From Roseibium album (GTDB lineage Bacteria; Pseudomonadota; Alphaproteobacteria; Rhizobiales; Stappiaceae): 64,000 nt of DNA. Each line of letters begins with the position of its first letter. The stretch's first letter is position 1. Shown here piece after piece: positions 33,004-40,895 of this stretch. Position numbers and translations under genes: made by a program. Below the pieces are notes generated by a model. It saw only the letters and a program-made list of their open reading frames with translations, was not told where the DNA came from and ran no database searches. Location of the stretch: the NCBI GenBank assembly GCA_001404055.1, contig CXTY01000011.1, positions 1-64,000 on the forward strand. Direction: 5' to 3'.

Positions 33004-33402
33004 TCAGCTGAGCACCCGACGAAGTAAGTCCGTGTCGATGTAAGCGACGATTTCAACAATACGATCATTACGCATGACCATCGCAAAACAATATGTCTGC
33101 TCGTACCGCTGTCCGGTTTTGGTTGCACCGCTGCTGGTGAACCTGAGAAAGATCTTTTCGTCTTCACCGACAATATCGACAAGGCTTGTCGTCATGTGTC
33201 CTTCGAGTTTTTCCAGCAGCGGACCGAATGCTCTTTCGATCAACGCCTGTTTTGTTTGGTAGACGCCTGAGACAGGCGTTGAGCCAATCACCGTCCATTT
33301 GACGTCGTCAGCGACGAGTTCAAAAAACGGACCGCTATCACCGTCTTCCCATGGGGTGAAAGCCCTGCGCACTAGATCCTTGTTGTTTTTAGTAAGTGTC
33401 AT
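33004..33402 (-). CDS. NTF2-like (SnoaL-type) protein
   Basis: A 132-residue single-domain protein of the NTF2-like superfamily, whose members bind or isomerise small ligands. Typical elements: RRAFTPWEDGDSGPFFELVA at the N-terminal helix, DDVKWTVIGSTPVSGVY, and the sheet ending RYEQTYCFAMVMRNDRIVEI. The ATG at 33402 has AGGAG four bases upstream and is better than the in-frame start at 33462. It stands alone on the minus strand, divergent from the iron-uptake operon. The ligand is unknown. Confidence 0.78.
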   Translation of the reverse strand: MTLTKNNKDLVRRAFTPWEDGDSGPFFELVADDVKWTVIGSTPVSGVYQTKQALIERAFGPLLEKLEGHMTTSLVDIVGEDEKIFLRFTSSGATKTGQRYEQTYCFAMVMRNDRIVEIVAYIDTDLLRRVLS

Positions 33403-33611
33403 TTTTCTCCTGAAACAGTTCCCAATTGGTTCCCTGATTGCACAACCTGTCCAGACAGCCATTTGGCCTTAACATGTTGTATTAATTAGTTTCTTTTTCC
33501 ACTAATCGAAACAGGAAAGTCAACAAATCTGCGAGCCCATAAAAATGGATCAAAGTTCCCTCCGCTCACCGATTTAGCAACCATACCCCGAAAACAAACA
33601 GTCTTTAAACT

Positions 33612-33626
33612 TGACTCTAAAACTCA
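33612..33626 (+). promoter_or_regulatory. RirA-type iron-responsive box (TGA-N9-TCA)
   Basis: TGA and TCA stand exactly nine bases apart, the core of the rhizobial iron-responsive operator bound by RirA, 62 bases before the start of the iron-uptake binding protein gene. An adjacent five-base inverted repeat CTCAT-GT-ATGAG overlaps it. The iron-transport genes behind it make the assignment credible. Confidence 0.55.
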
Positions 33627-33688
33627 TGTATGAGCAAACAAGCACGCCTCTAGGCATTTGAATTAAGTGAATCATCAAGGACTGTCCG

Positions 33689-34843
33689 ATGAAATTTGAA
33701 ACATTGACGCGGAGTTTTTGCTCCACCGTCGCTGCGACCGCGCTCACACTTGCAGCTGCGACATTCGCACTTGCCGAGACAATCACCGTGACCGACATCG
33801 CCGGTCGCACGGTCGAAGTTGAGAAAAGCCCAACCAAGGTTGTTCTTGGTGAAGGCCGGATGCTCTACACGCTCGCAATACTGGACAAGGACAACCCGTT
33901 CCAGCGTGTTGCCGGCTGGAAAGATGACCTGGTCAAGTACGATCCAGATGCCTACCGCAAATATCTGGCAGCCTTTTCAGAGGCCGCAGATATTCCCAGC
34001 TTTGGCAGCCCCTACTCGGATGAATGGAACCTTGAAGCCGTTATTTCACTCGGTACCGAAGTCGTTCTGATGAACCTTGGCAATCTATTGAAGGCACAGG
34101 AAAGCGGGATCATTGAAAAGCTTGATGAGGCGGGGATTGCCACGGTATTTGTCGATTTTCGGCAGGACCCAACGCAGAACACCGTCCCCAGTATACAGCT
34201 CCTTGGCAGAATTTTCGACAAGCGTGATGAAGCTGACGCCTTCACCGACTATTACCAGAAGCAGATGAAGCTCATTTATGGTCGCGTCGCCGGAATCCCC
34301 GTCGAGGACCGCCCCATTGTCTTTATCGAACGCGCCGCTGGCTACAATCCCGCCAAATGCTGCAGTACATTTGGCGCGGCAAATCTGGGTCGCCTCGTTG
34401 ACCTGGCAGGAGGCCGAAACTGGGGTTCGCTCAAGTTCCCTGGTTTTGCCACCAATGTGAGCCTTGAAGCCATCTTCTCAGATGACCCTGATATCATCAT
34501 CGGAACCGGTGGCAACTGGTCGGAAGCCAATCCGGCAACTGCAGCTGTCCTCTTTGGCTATGAAGCCACGGACGCCATGGTCCAGGAGCGACTTGGCGCA
34601 CTAGCATCCCGCGAGGGGTGGTCGGATCTCTCAGCAGTCAAGAACGGTCGTTTCCACTCGGTCTATCACCAGTTCTACAACAGCCCCTATCACTTCGTGG
34701 CCATGCAGGCCTTTGCCAAATGGCTTCACCCTGAGCTGTTCCAGGATGTTGATCCGGATGCAACGATGAAAGAGCTGCACGAGAAGTTCCTGCCCATCGA
34801 CTATTCCGGTGTTTTCTGGGGCACGCTCGGTGCCGACGGCTAA
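33689..34843 (+). CDS. Iron-chelate ABC transporter substrate-binding protein
   Basis: Periplasmic class III (FepB/FecB-like) binding protein. A signal peptide (LTRSFCSTVAATALTLAAAT) is cleaved near ALAE, then ITVTDIAGRTVEVEKSPTKVV opens the mature part, as in siderophore and heme binding proteins. Later parts (EAVISLGTEVVLMN, FSDDPDIIIGTGGNW, NSPYHFVAMQAFAKWLHPELF) match the family. 384 residues is somewhat long. It is followed by a hairpin and by the permease gene. The ligand may be a ferric siderophore or a related metal chelate; the sequence does not say which. Confidence 0.83.
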   Translation: MKFETLTRSFCSTVAATALTLAAATFALAETITVTDIAGRTVEVEKSPTKVVLGEGRMLYTLAILDKDNPFQRVAGWKDDLVKYDPDAYRKYLAAFSEAADIPSFGSPYSDEWNLEAVISLGTEVVLMNLGNLLKAQESGIIEKLDEAGIATVFVDFRQDPTQNTVPSIQLLGRIFDKRDEADAFTDYYQKQMKLIYGRVAGIPVEDRPIVFIERAAGYNPAKCCSTFGAANLGRLVDLAGGRNWGSLKFPGFATNVSLEAIFSDDPDIIIGTGGNWSEANPATAAVLFGYEATDAMVQERLGALASREGWSDLSAVKNGRFHSVYHQFYNSPYHFVAMQAFAKWLHPELFQDVDPDATMKELHEKFLPIDYSGVFWGTLGADG

Positions 34844-34859
34844 CCCCCGATTGAACTCC

Positions 34860-34885
34860 CCTGACCTCGGTTTTCCGAGGTCAGG
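34860..34885 (+). promoter_or_regulatory. Intercistronic hairpin in the iron-transport operon
   Basis: CCTGACCTCGG and CCGAGGTCAGG form a perfect 11-base stem around a TTTT loop, between the binding-protein stop and the permease start. There is no T tract after it. As with the hairpin at 9424-9453, it probably stabilises the binding-protein mRNA or lets only part of the transcripts pass. Confidence 0.65.
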
Positions 34886-34908
34886 ACCTCTTCAACGGGA
34901 TCCGAATA

Positions 34909-35970
34909 ATGACAGTTGATGTGAACCCCTCCGCAATACGAAAAGCCTACGCCGCACAGGTCACGCGGCGCTACGGCATGATTGCCATTGTGGCGGTTTT
35001 TTTGGCACTTAGCTTCTTTCTCGATATTGCAACCGGTCCGGGCCATTACCCGCTCTCGACGGTGTTCGACGTCTTCCTTGACCCCATGTCCCACGGCGTG
35101 CGCCTGAAGGTCATTGTCTGGGACTACCGCCTCCCCGTCGCTGTGACCGCCGTTTTGGTCGGCGCCTTGCTCGCTGTTGCTGGTGCGCAGATGCAGACAA
35201 TTTTGAACAATCCGCTGGCCGAGCCCTTCACGCTTGGAGTTTCAGCAGCAGCAAGCTTCGGCGCGTCTCTTGCCATCGTGCTTGGTTTCAGCGTGATTCC
35301 GGCTGTAGGTCCGTTTCTGGTAACCACAAACGCGTTCGTTTTCGCCCTGATGACATGCGGGTTCATATTGTTCGCAACCCGGCTCAAAGGCGTCGGGTCC
35401 GAGACAATGATCCTCTTTGGCATCGCCATCTTTTTCACGTTTTCCGCCCTTCTTGCGCTCATGCAATATTTGGCATCCGAGGATCAGATCGCGCGCATTG
35501 TCTTTTGGATGATGGGGTCCCTCTCAAGGGCAAGCTGGGAAAAAATAGCTCTTGGCGCCCTCCTCCTGGGTCTCGCCATTCCATTCAGTCTCTTGCGTAC
35601 CTGGCCCATGACGGCGCTACGCATGGGCGAGGCTACGGCAGAGAGCATGGGGGTGGATGTTGGTCGCCTGCGCGTTGAGATGCTCGTTTGTATCTCACTC
35701 CTTGCAGCCACCGCAGTATCATTTGTCGGCACCGTCGGTTTCGTCGGGCTCGTCGGTCCTCATATCGCGCGGCTGCTGGTGGGCGAAGATCAACGCTATT
35801 TTGTGCCACTGTCAGCTCTTGTCGGCGCGCTGGTCTTGTCGCTGACGTCTCTCATCTCAAAGTCCATCACACCAGGCATCATCTATCCAATCGGAATCAT
35901 CACTTCACTCATCGGCGTGCCGGTCTTCATCTCAATCATCCTCAGCACCCGGCGGGAGAAGCTCTCATGA
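34909..35970 (+). CDS. FecCD-family iron-chelate ABC transporter permease
   Basis: Inner-membrane permease with about nine helices. Family blocks include RLPVAVTAVLVGALLAVAGA, QTILNNPLAEPFTLGVSAAA, the coupling region MGVDVGRLRVEMLVCISLL and the closing FVGTVGFVGLVGPHIARLLV. 353 residues. One permease gene is seen, so the transporter is probably a homodimer. The stop overlaps the ATPase start (ATGA). Confidence 0.92.
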   Translation: MTVDVNPSAIRKAYAAQVTRRYGMIAIVAVFLALSFFLDIATGPGHYPLSTVFDVFLDPMSHGVRLKVIVWDYRLPVAVTAVLVGALLAVAGAQMQTILNNPLAEPFTLGVSAAASFGASLAIVLGFSVIPAVGPFLVTTNAFVFALMTCGFILFATRLKGVGSETMILFGIAIFFTFSALLALMQYLASEDQIARIVFWMMGSLSRASWEKIALGALLLGLAIPFSLLRTWPMTALRMGEATAESMGVDVGRLRVEMLVCISLLAATAVSFVGTVGFVGLVGPHIARLLVGEDQRYFVPLSALVGALVLSLTSLISKSITPGIIYPIGIITSLIGVPVFISIILSTRREKLS

Positions 35971-36740
35971 CACTCAGCATCGAAGGTGTAAGGGCAGGTT
36001 ATGGCAACGTGCAGGTTCTGCACAATATCAATATCCAGAACATTAGAGGTGGAGCATTTGTTGGCCTGATCGGCCCGAATGCAGCAGGCAAATCGACGTT
36101 ATTTAAAACGCTCGCAGGGCTGCTCAAACCGACTTCCGGCATGATCCTGATTGGCGACGACGACGTGACCCACCTAACACGGCGCGACAGATCAAGGCGC
36201 GTGGCTTATATGCCTCAAGCCTTTGGTTGCAATGCATTATTGACCGTCTTTGAAAGCGTTCTTCTTGCACTGAAACAAACCACAGGTTGGCGTGTGAAGT
36301 CAGACAATCTCGACAGGGTTTCCGACACGCTAAGCGCGTTAGGCCTGTCTCATCTGGCTGGCCGCGGTATTGCGGATTTGAGTGGTGGACAGGCGCAGAT
36401 GGTCGCGGTCGCACAAACAATCGTACGAACACCCGAAGTGATCCTACTGGATGAACCAACCAGCGCGCTCGATCTTCACCACCAATTGTCGATCATGACT
36501 TCAATCCGCACTGAAATGGGCCGTTTCAAACCGGTAGTCATGGCAGCACTCCACGACTTGAACCTGGCGGCAAAGTTCTGTGATCGGCTTGTGCTGTTGC
36601 GCGAAGGAAAAATTCTAGCAGATGGTCTTCCTGAAGACATTCTTGCACTGCCGGATATAGGTGAAACTTACCGCGTTCAAACAGATCTGGAGCGTACCCA
36701 ACGCGGCGCCCTTTATGTGGACGCGAGGCTTCCGGCATGA
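35967..36740 (+). CDS. Iron-chelate ABC transporter ATP-binding protein
   Basis: FepC-like ATPase of 257 residues. It has Walker A GPNAAGKSTLFKTLAG near residue 37, the Q-loop in AYMPQAFGCNALLTV, signature DLSGGQAQMVAVAQ, Walker B VILLDEPTSALDLHH and the H-loop in MAALHDLNLAAKFCD. The ATG at 35967 overlaps the permease stop (ATGA) and has GGGAG upstream; the frame is open further 5' but that stretch overlaps the permease. Its stop overlaps the methyltransferase ATG. Confidence 0.93.
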   Translation: MTLSIEGVRAGYGNVQVLHNINIQNIRGGAFVGLIGPNAAGKSTLFKTLAGLLKPTSGMILIGDDDVTHLTRRDRSRRVAYMPQAFGCNALLTVFESVLLALKQTTGWRVKSDNLDRVSDTLSALGLSHLAGRGIADLSGGQAQMVAVAQTIVRTPEVILLDEPTSALDLHHQLSIMTSIRTEMGRFKPVVMAALHDLNLAAKFCDRLVLLREGKILADGLPEDILALPDIGETYRVQTDLERTQRGALYVDARLPA

Positions 36741-37534
36741 ACGCTGACGCTGGTCATAACTACGATCTGAAAGAAGAAATACGCGCATATTGGTCGAACC
36801 GAGCGCTTACTTTTGATGAGAGCGCGTCACATCGGATTGAAGACACGTTTGGAAAACCTGAATGGCATAAATTCTTGCGAAAAGCCGCCGGGTTGATCCC
36901 GCCCGCAGACCTGACCGGAATAAAGGCGCTCGACTTCGCCTGCGGCACCGGTGAGATAAGCCGAATGCTCTGCTCCCTTGGGGCGGATGTTACCGGCCTC
37001 GATTTTTCAGACGTGATGCTGGAGATTGCCCGCGCCAAGCTAAAGGACCAAAACTGGACACCGCTTCTGTGTGATGCTGAACATCTGTTAGGCGTCCCGG
37101 ACAAGAACTATGATTTTGCCATTACCAGGCACCTGGCATGGACGTTGACCAATCCGGAAGCCGCCTTTGCCGAATGGTATCGTGTTCTTAAACCCGGCGG
37201 ACGGCTTCTGATCAACGATGGTGACTGGTCCCTGCCTTTTTCCCGTACCCACCGGTTCAAGAGGATCATCGCTCAATTGTTATCACCGGACATGCAGCGA
37301 TCCGACGAAGGCAGGGCGACAGATGCGGCTATTCGCAGCCGGCTTCCTTATAACAACGGGCTGACCGCTGACAATCTGCGCAAAGACATAGCTGCAACCG
37401 GCTTCAGGTTCGTAGAGGAACTCGACGTTTCTCCGCTATATGGGCGTGGGATGCGCGCCTGGCCGATTGCAACAAGGCTTCGGCAATCATCTGAGAACCG
37501 CTTCGCCCTGGTTTTCGAAAAGCCGCGCGGTTAG
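36737..37534 (+). CDS. Class I SAM-dependent methyltransferase
   Basis: A 265-residue methyltransferase with the SAM-binding motif LDFACGTGEISRMLCSLGA near residue 63, the acidic second-strand end VTGLDFSDVMLEIAR and the later LKPGGRLLINDGDW. Its start overlaps the ATPase stop (ATGA), so it belongs to the iron operon. Methyltransferases beside iron-chelate importers may modify a siderophore, nicotianamine-like chelator or its release product. The true substrate is unknown. It is the last gene of the operon. Confidence 0.85.
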   Translation: MNADAGHNYDLKEEIRAYWSNRALTFDESASHRIEDTFGKPEWHKFLRKAAGLIPPADLTGIKALDFACGTGEISRMLCSLGADVTGLDFSDVMLEIARAKLKDQNWTPLLCDAEHLLGVPDKNYDFAITRHLAWTLTNPEAAFAEWYRVLKPGGRLLINDGDWSLPFSRTHRFKRIIAQLLSPDMQRSDEGRATDAAIRSRLPYNNGLTADNLRKDIAATGFRFVEELDVSPLYGRGMRAWPIATRLRQSSENRFALVFEKPRG

Positions 37535-37588
37535 TTTCCCGCGGTTTGGCAATCGTCTACTTCATAAGTGCAAGTGCGCTTAGTTTTG

Positions 37589-38044
37589 TCACCAGTCGCC
37601 AGAGGACCGGCCACGTAGTTTCTTGGTCTGCCCGCGCTGTTTCTTAGCTTCAAGCCGCCGCTTTTTGGAGCCGAGCGTTGGTTTGGTAGCCTTGCGCGGC
37701 TTAGGTTTCTCCGTGGCTCTGCGTAGCAGATCGAGCAGTCTATCAAGAGCGTCCTGACGGTTCCTTTCACGCGTCCTGTGGCGATCTGCCTGTAGAATAA
37801 TTTCACCGTATTGGGTCAACCGGCTCCCGGCGATCTTGGAGGCGCGAGTTTTCACATCTTGTGGCAGGGTATCATTGCCTGACAGATTGAAGCGCAGCTG
37901 AACAGCCGTGGAAACCTTGTTGACGTTTTGGCCGCCGGGCCCGGACGCTCTGATGAAGTCCTCTGTCAAATCATCCTTCAGGATGAAATACCGTTCAGTG
38001 ACGGGAATGCGGGACGTTGCATATGGGTCCGCCTCGTCATCCAT
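37589..38044 (-). CDS. arfB: Alternative ribosome-rescue factor ArfB
   Basis: Peptidyl-tRNA hydrolase that frees stalled ribosomes. The catalytic GGQ is in IRASGPGGQNVNKVSTAVQL near residue 39-41. The basic C-terminal tail (KPRKATKPTLGSKKRRLEAK onward) that enters the empty mRNA channel is present. At 151 residues it is release-factor domain I replaced by the tail, the ArfB/YaeJ form. The ATG shares one base with the rutR stop, so the two are translated together; this pairing is presumably incidental to function. Confidence 0.93.
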   Translation of the reverse strand: MDDEADPYATSRIPVTERYFILKDDLTEDFIRASGPGGQNVNKVSTAVQLRFNLSGNDTLPQDVKTRASKIAGSRLTQYGEIILQADRHRTRERNRQDALDRLLDLLRRATEKPKPRKATKPTLGSKKRRLEAKKQRGQTKKLRGRSSGDW

Positions 38045-38724
38045 CAACCCTGCTCTTCATCTTCCAATGGCCAGTTCAGGCCAACACCATTTAAAATGAG
38101 AGACGTTACAGAGTCTTCTGTTTGTTTCAGGAACTCCGGATCACTCAGATCTCGGCCCGTCAACGCGCGGATCTGAACCGAAAAATCGGCGTAATGCTGC
38201 GTCGTGGCCCAGATCGTGAAGATCAGGTGCACAGGATCAATTCGGCGAAGTTTGCCGGCATTGATCCAGTCATCAATTACACCTGCTTTTTCCTCTACCA
38301 GTCGCTTCAGATCTGTTTGAAGAATAGGAAGTATTTGGGGTGCACCCTGCATCACCTCGTTGGCAAACAGCCGCGAAGCTTCCGGAAATTTCGCCGACAT
38401 TTCTATTTTTTGCCGAATGTACCCTGCCAGTTCCTTTGCCGGGTCGCCCTGTGGGTCCAGCGTTTTCAAAGGCGCTAGCCAGACCTCAAGAATATGGGCA
38501 AGCGTCGCGTTATAGATCGCCTCCTTGGAGGTGAAATAATAAAGTAAGTTCGATTTGGACATACCGGCTTCCGCCGCGATGCGTTCAACAGTTGCGCCCG
38601 AAAAACCCTTTTTGGAAAATTCTCCCAGGGCTGCGTCCAGAATCAGGTTCCGGTTCTTTTCCTGGATTCGGCTCATTCCACCCGACTTAGAAGAAGCTTG
38701 TGTCCGCCCGCCAAGACCTGTCAT
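38044..38724 (-). CDS. rutR: TetR-family regulator RutR
   Basis: Repressor of pyrimidine use; E. coli RutR is released by uracil or thymine. The N-terminal HTH reads ILDAALGEFSKKGFSGATVE then RIAAEAGMSKSNLLYYFTSK. The C-terminal domain matches RutR closely (LEVWLAPLKTLDPQGDPAKE, FPEASRLFANEVMQGAP, HLIFTIWATTQHYADFSVQ). The ATG at 38724 gives the usual N-terminal length; earlier in-frame starts reach 38820. It is divergent from the transaminase operon, and two matching palindromes lie between them. Confidence 0.88.
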   Translation of the reverse strand: MTGLGGRTQASSKSGGMSRIQEKNRNLILDAALGEFSKKGFSGATVERIAAEAGMSKSNLLYYFTSKEAIYNATLAHILEVWLAPLKTLDPQGDPAKELAGYIRQKIEMSAKFPEASRLFANEVMQGAPQILPILQTDLKRLVEEKAGVIDDWINAGKLRRIDPVHLIFTIWATTQHYADFSVQIRALTGRDLSDPEFLKQTEDSVTSLILNGVGLNWPLEDEEQG

Positions 38725-38874
38725 CAATATTATTTTGCAACCAACAACTTGGCTGCCCTTCTCTTTGACGATGTCACTGCGCTGATTTTTAAAAGACTTC
38801 AGCGTCCATTGAAAGGTCACGATAGCTATAAATCGAATGACAGGAAATTACCCATATCGAACGGAATTTGCATC

Positions 38875-38890
38875 TTGACCATTTGGTCAA
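38875..38890. promoter_or_regulatory. RutR operator, perfect consensus palindrome
   Basis: TTGACCATTTGGTCAA fits the E. coli RutR consensus TTGACCA-N2-TGGTCAA at every defined base. It lies in the 480-bp divergent region between rutR and the transaminase gene, 150 bp upstream of the rutR start. The rest of that region shows no gene. Confidence 0.85.
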
Positions 38891-38907
38891 ATATCTCCTA
38901 GGGTAAT

Positions 38908-38923
38908 TTGACCAGACGGTCGG
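38908..38923. promoter_or_regulatory. Second, weaker RutR-like site
   Basis: TTGACCAGACGGTCGG keeps the left half-site exactly and loosely the right one. Its centre is 33 bp, about three helical turns, from that of the perfect site at 38875, which suits co-operative binding of two dimers. Confidence 0.5.
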
Positions 38924-39203
38924 AAGGCTAGTCGATCACAAGTGTCCCCGCAACGAGGATCTCTTGAAGGGCCGGCCAGATAAGACCATCATAATTATAA
39001 CCGGTTTCAACCGGACAAGGCCTGTGGGCCAACCAGAGAATTTAGGCACGCCAACAGAGGTAAAACGCCCGCCGGACGTGTCACGGAATAGTGTGGGGAG
39101 AGGACCCGGTTGATGCCACTGCTTTCAATGCAGAACACACAGCTATACGCTCCTTTTCGCACAGAACCAGAAACCGGCCGACAAAAAGGCCGTAGGAGGA
39201 CGC

Positions 39204-40532
39204 ATGTCAGCACCCAGTCAGGCTGTCACCAATAATCTTGAAGCTTTCTGGATGCCGTTCACGGCAAACCGCCAGTTCAAGCAGGCCCCACGCATGTTCG
39301 TTGCGGCCAAAGACATGTATTACACCACGTCTGACGGACGCCAGGTGCTCGATGGCACTGCGGGTCTTTGGTGCTGCAACGCAGGCCATTCCCGTCCGAG
39401 AGTTGTTGAGGCTGTGCAGAAGCAGGTTGCTGAACTCGACTATGCGCCTGCGTTCCAGATGGGGCATCCAAAAGCCTTTGAACTGGCCGCGCGCCTTTCG
39501 GCAATGATGCCCTCGCCATTGGATCATGTCTTCTTTACCAACTCCGGCTCAGAAAGTGTCGATACCGCGCTCAAGATTGCACTCGCCTACCAGCGAACAA
39601 TCGGTGAAGGAACACGGACACGTCTCATCGGACGCGAGCGCGGCTATCACGGCGTCGGTTTCGGCGGCATTTCTGTGGGAGGTATAGTTTCCAACCGCAA
39701 GCACTTTGGATCGCTGCTTACAGGCGTCGACCATATGCGCCACACGCATGACCCCGAGCGTAATGCCTTTTCCAGAGGAATGCCGGAAAGCGGAGCTGAA
39801 TATGCAGAGGACCTGATCCGGATTATTCAGCTTCACGACCCATCCACGATCGCAGCTGTGATTGTGGAGCCCGTCGCTGGATCAACTGGCGTTCTCATCC
39901 CGCCGAAAGGTTATCTGGAGCGCCTGCGCGAAATCTGTACCCAAAATGGCATCTTGCTGATTTTCGATGAAGTCATAACCGGATTTGGTCGCCTTGGCTC
40001 CCCATTCGCAACGGACTATTTCGGTGTGACGCCAGATCTTGTCACCACGGCAAAGGGTTTGACATCGGGCGTCATCCCAATGGGCGCTGTCTACTGTACT
40101 TCAGACATCTACAACGCCTTCATGAACGGTCCGGAACACATGATCGAACTGTTCCATGGCTATACTTACTCAGCGCACCCGATCGCCTGTGCAGCCGCGC
40201 TGGCAACGCTCGACACATACGAAGAAGAAGGCTTGCTCACGCGCGCAAGCGATCTTGCACAATATTGGGAAGACGGTCTGCACTCCCTCAAGGATTGCCC
40301 GAATGTCATCGACATCCGAAACCTCGGTCTGATCGGCGCGATTGAGCTGTCACCAATCGCCGGTGAACCAACAAAACGCGCATTCTCTGCGTTCCTGAAG
40401 GCCTATGATGACGGCATTTTGATCCGGACTACCGGCGATATCATCGCCCTTTCCCCGCCGCTCATCATCACCAAAGAACAGATTGATGAGCTGTTCGGCA
40501 AACTGAGAACCGTATTGAATACCATCGATTGA
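39204..40532 (+). CDS. Beta-alanine (omega-amino acid):pyruvate transaminase
   Basis: Class III PLP aminotransferase that removes the amino group of beta-alanine, the product of uracil degradation, giving malonate semialdehyde. It resembles Pseudomonas omega-amino acid:pyruvate transaminase: FWMPFTANRQFKQAPRM opening, GTAGLWCCNAGHSRPRV, FFTNSGSESVDTALK, EPVAGSTGVLIPPKGYLER, FDEVITGFGRLG and the PLP lysine in TTAKGLTSG near residue 289. AGGAGG precedes the ATG. It is the first gene of the RutR-controlled operon. Confidence 0.9.
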   Translation: MSAPSQAVTNNLEAFWMPFTANRQFKQAPRMFVAAKDMYYTTSDGRQVLDGTAGLWCCNAGHSRPRVVEAVQKQVAELDYAPAFQMGHPKAFELAARLSAMMPSPLDHVFFTNSGSESVDTALKIALAYQRTIGEGTRTRLIGRERGYHGVGFGGISVGGIVSNRKHFGSLLTGVDHMRHTHDPERNAFSRGMPESGAEYAEDLIRIIQLHDPSTIAAVIVEPVAGSTGVLIPPKGYLERLREICTQNGILLIFDEVITGFGRLGSPFATDYFGVTPDLVTTAKGLTSGVIPMGAVYCTSDIYNAFMNGPEHMIELFHGYTYSAHPIACAAALATLDTYEEEGLLTRASDLAQYWEDGLHSLKDCPNVIDIRNLGLIGAIELSPIAGEPTKRAFSAFLKAYDDGILIRTTGDIIALSPPLIITKEQIDELFGKLRTVLNTID

Positions 40533-40543
40533 CGCGACAACGA

Positions 40544-40565
40544 CCTGCCGCCAACCGGTGGCAGG
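40544..40565 (+). terminator. Hairpin after the transaminase gene
   Basis: CCTGCCGCC and GGTGGCAGG pair over nine positions (one G-T) around an AACC loop, 12 bases past the transaminase stop. The downstream sequence is only moderately T-rich, so it could be a partial terminator that lowers expression of the later genes. Confidence 0.4.
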
Positions 40566-40596
40566 CCTCTTCGGGTTTCTGTGGGGCTTGCATGAG

Positions 40597-40884
40597 ATGA
40601 CGAGATTACAGGCAACGGTCAACCAGCTGATTGATGATGAAAAAGTCCGGGTGACCCGCTTCGATTTTGAACCGGGCGCTGAAACCGGCTGGCATCGTCA
40701 TGGCATGGACTATGTGATCACTACGCTGACCGAATGCCGAATGGTGCTTGAAGAACTCGGTGGCGAGACCCGGGAAGCAATCATACCCGCTGGAACCGTT
40801 TATCGTCGCGATGAAGGCGTAGAACACAATGTCATTAACGGCGGGGACGCACCCATGTCCTTCGTCGAAACCGAATTGAAATAG
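40597..40884 (+). CDS. Small cupin protein
   Basis: A 95-residue single cupin barrel. The metal motif is partly visible in FEPGAETGWHRHGMDYVITTL (two histidines) and the second motif in EGVEHNVINGGDAPMSFVE (one histidine). The ATG at 40597 is used, since the upstream GTG-started extension runs through the hairpin. In reductive pyrimidine operons a small cupin of unknown role often accompanies the transaminase and amidase. It may bind or isomerise an intermediate; no activity can be stated. Confidence 0.7.
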   Translation: MTRLQATVNQLIDDEKVRVTRFDFEPGAETGWHRHGMDYVITTLTECRMVLEELGGETREAIIPAGTVYRRDEGVEHNVINGGDAPMSFVETELK

Positions 40885-40895
40885 GAGACAAGCAT

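Noticed and set aside
37523-37544. Terminator hairpin after the methyltransferase gene
   Set aside because: Only a five-base stem (CCGCG/CGCGG) with a 12-base loop and no good T run; too weak to call.
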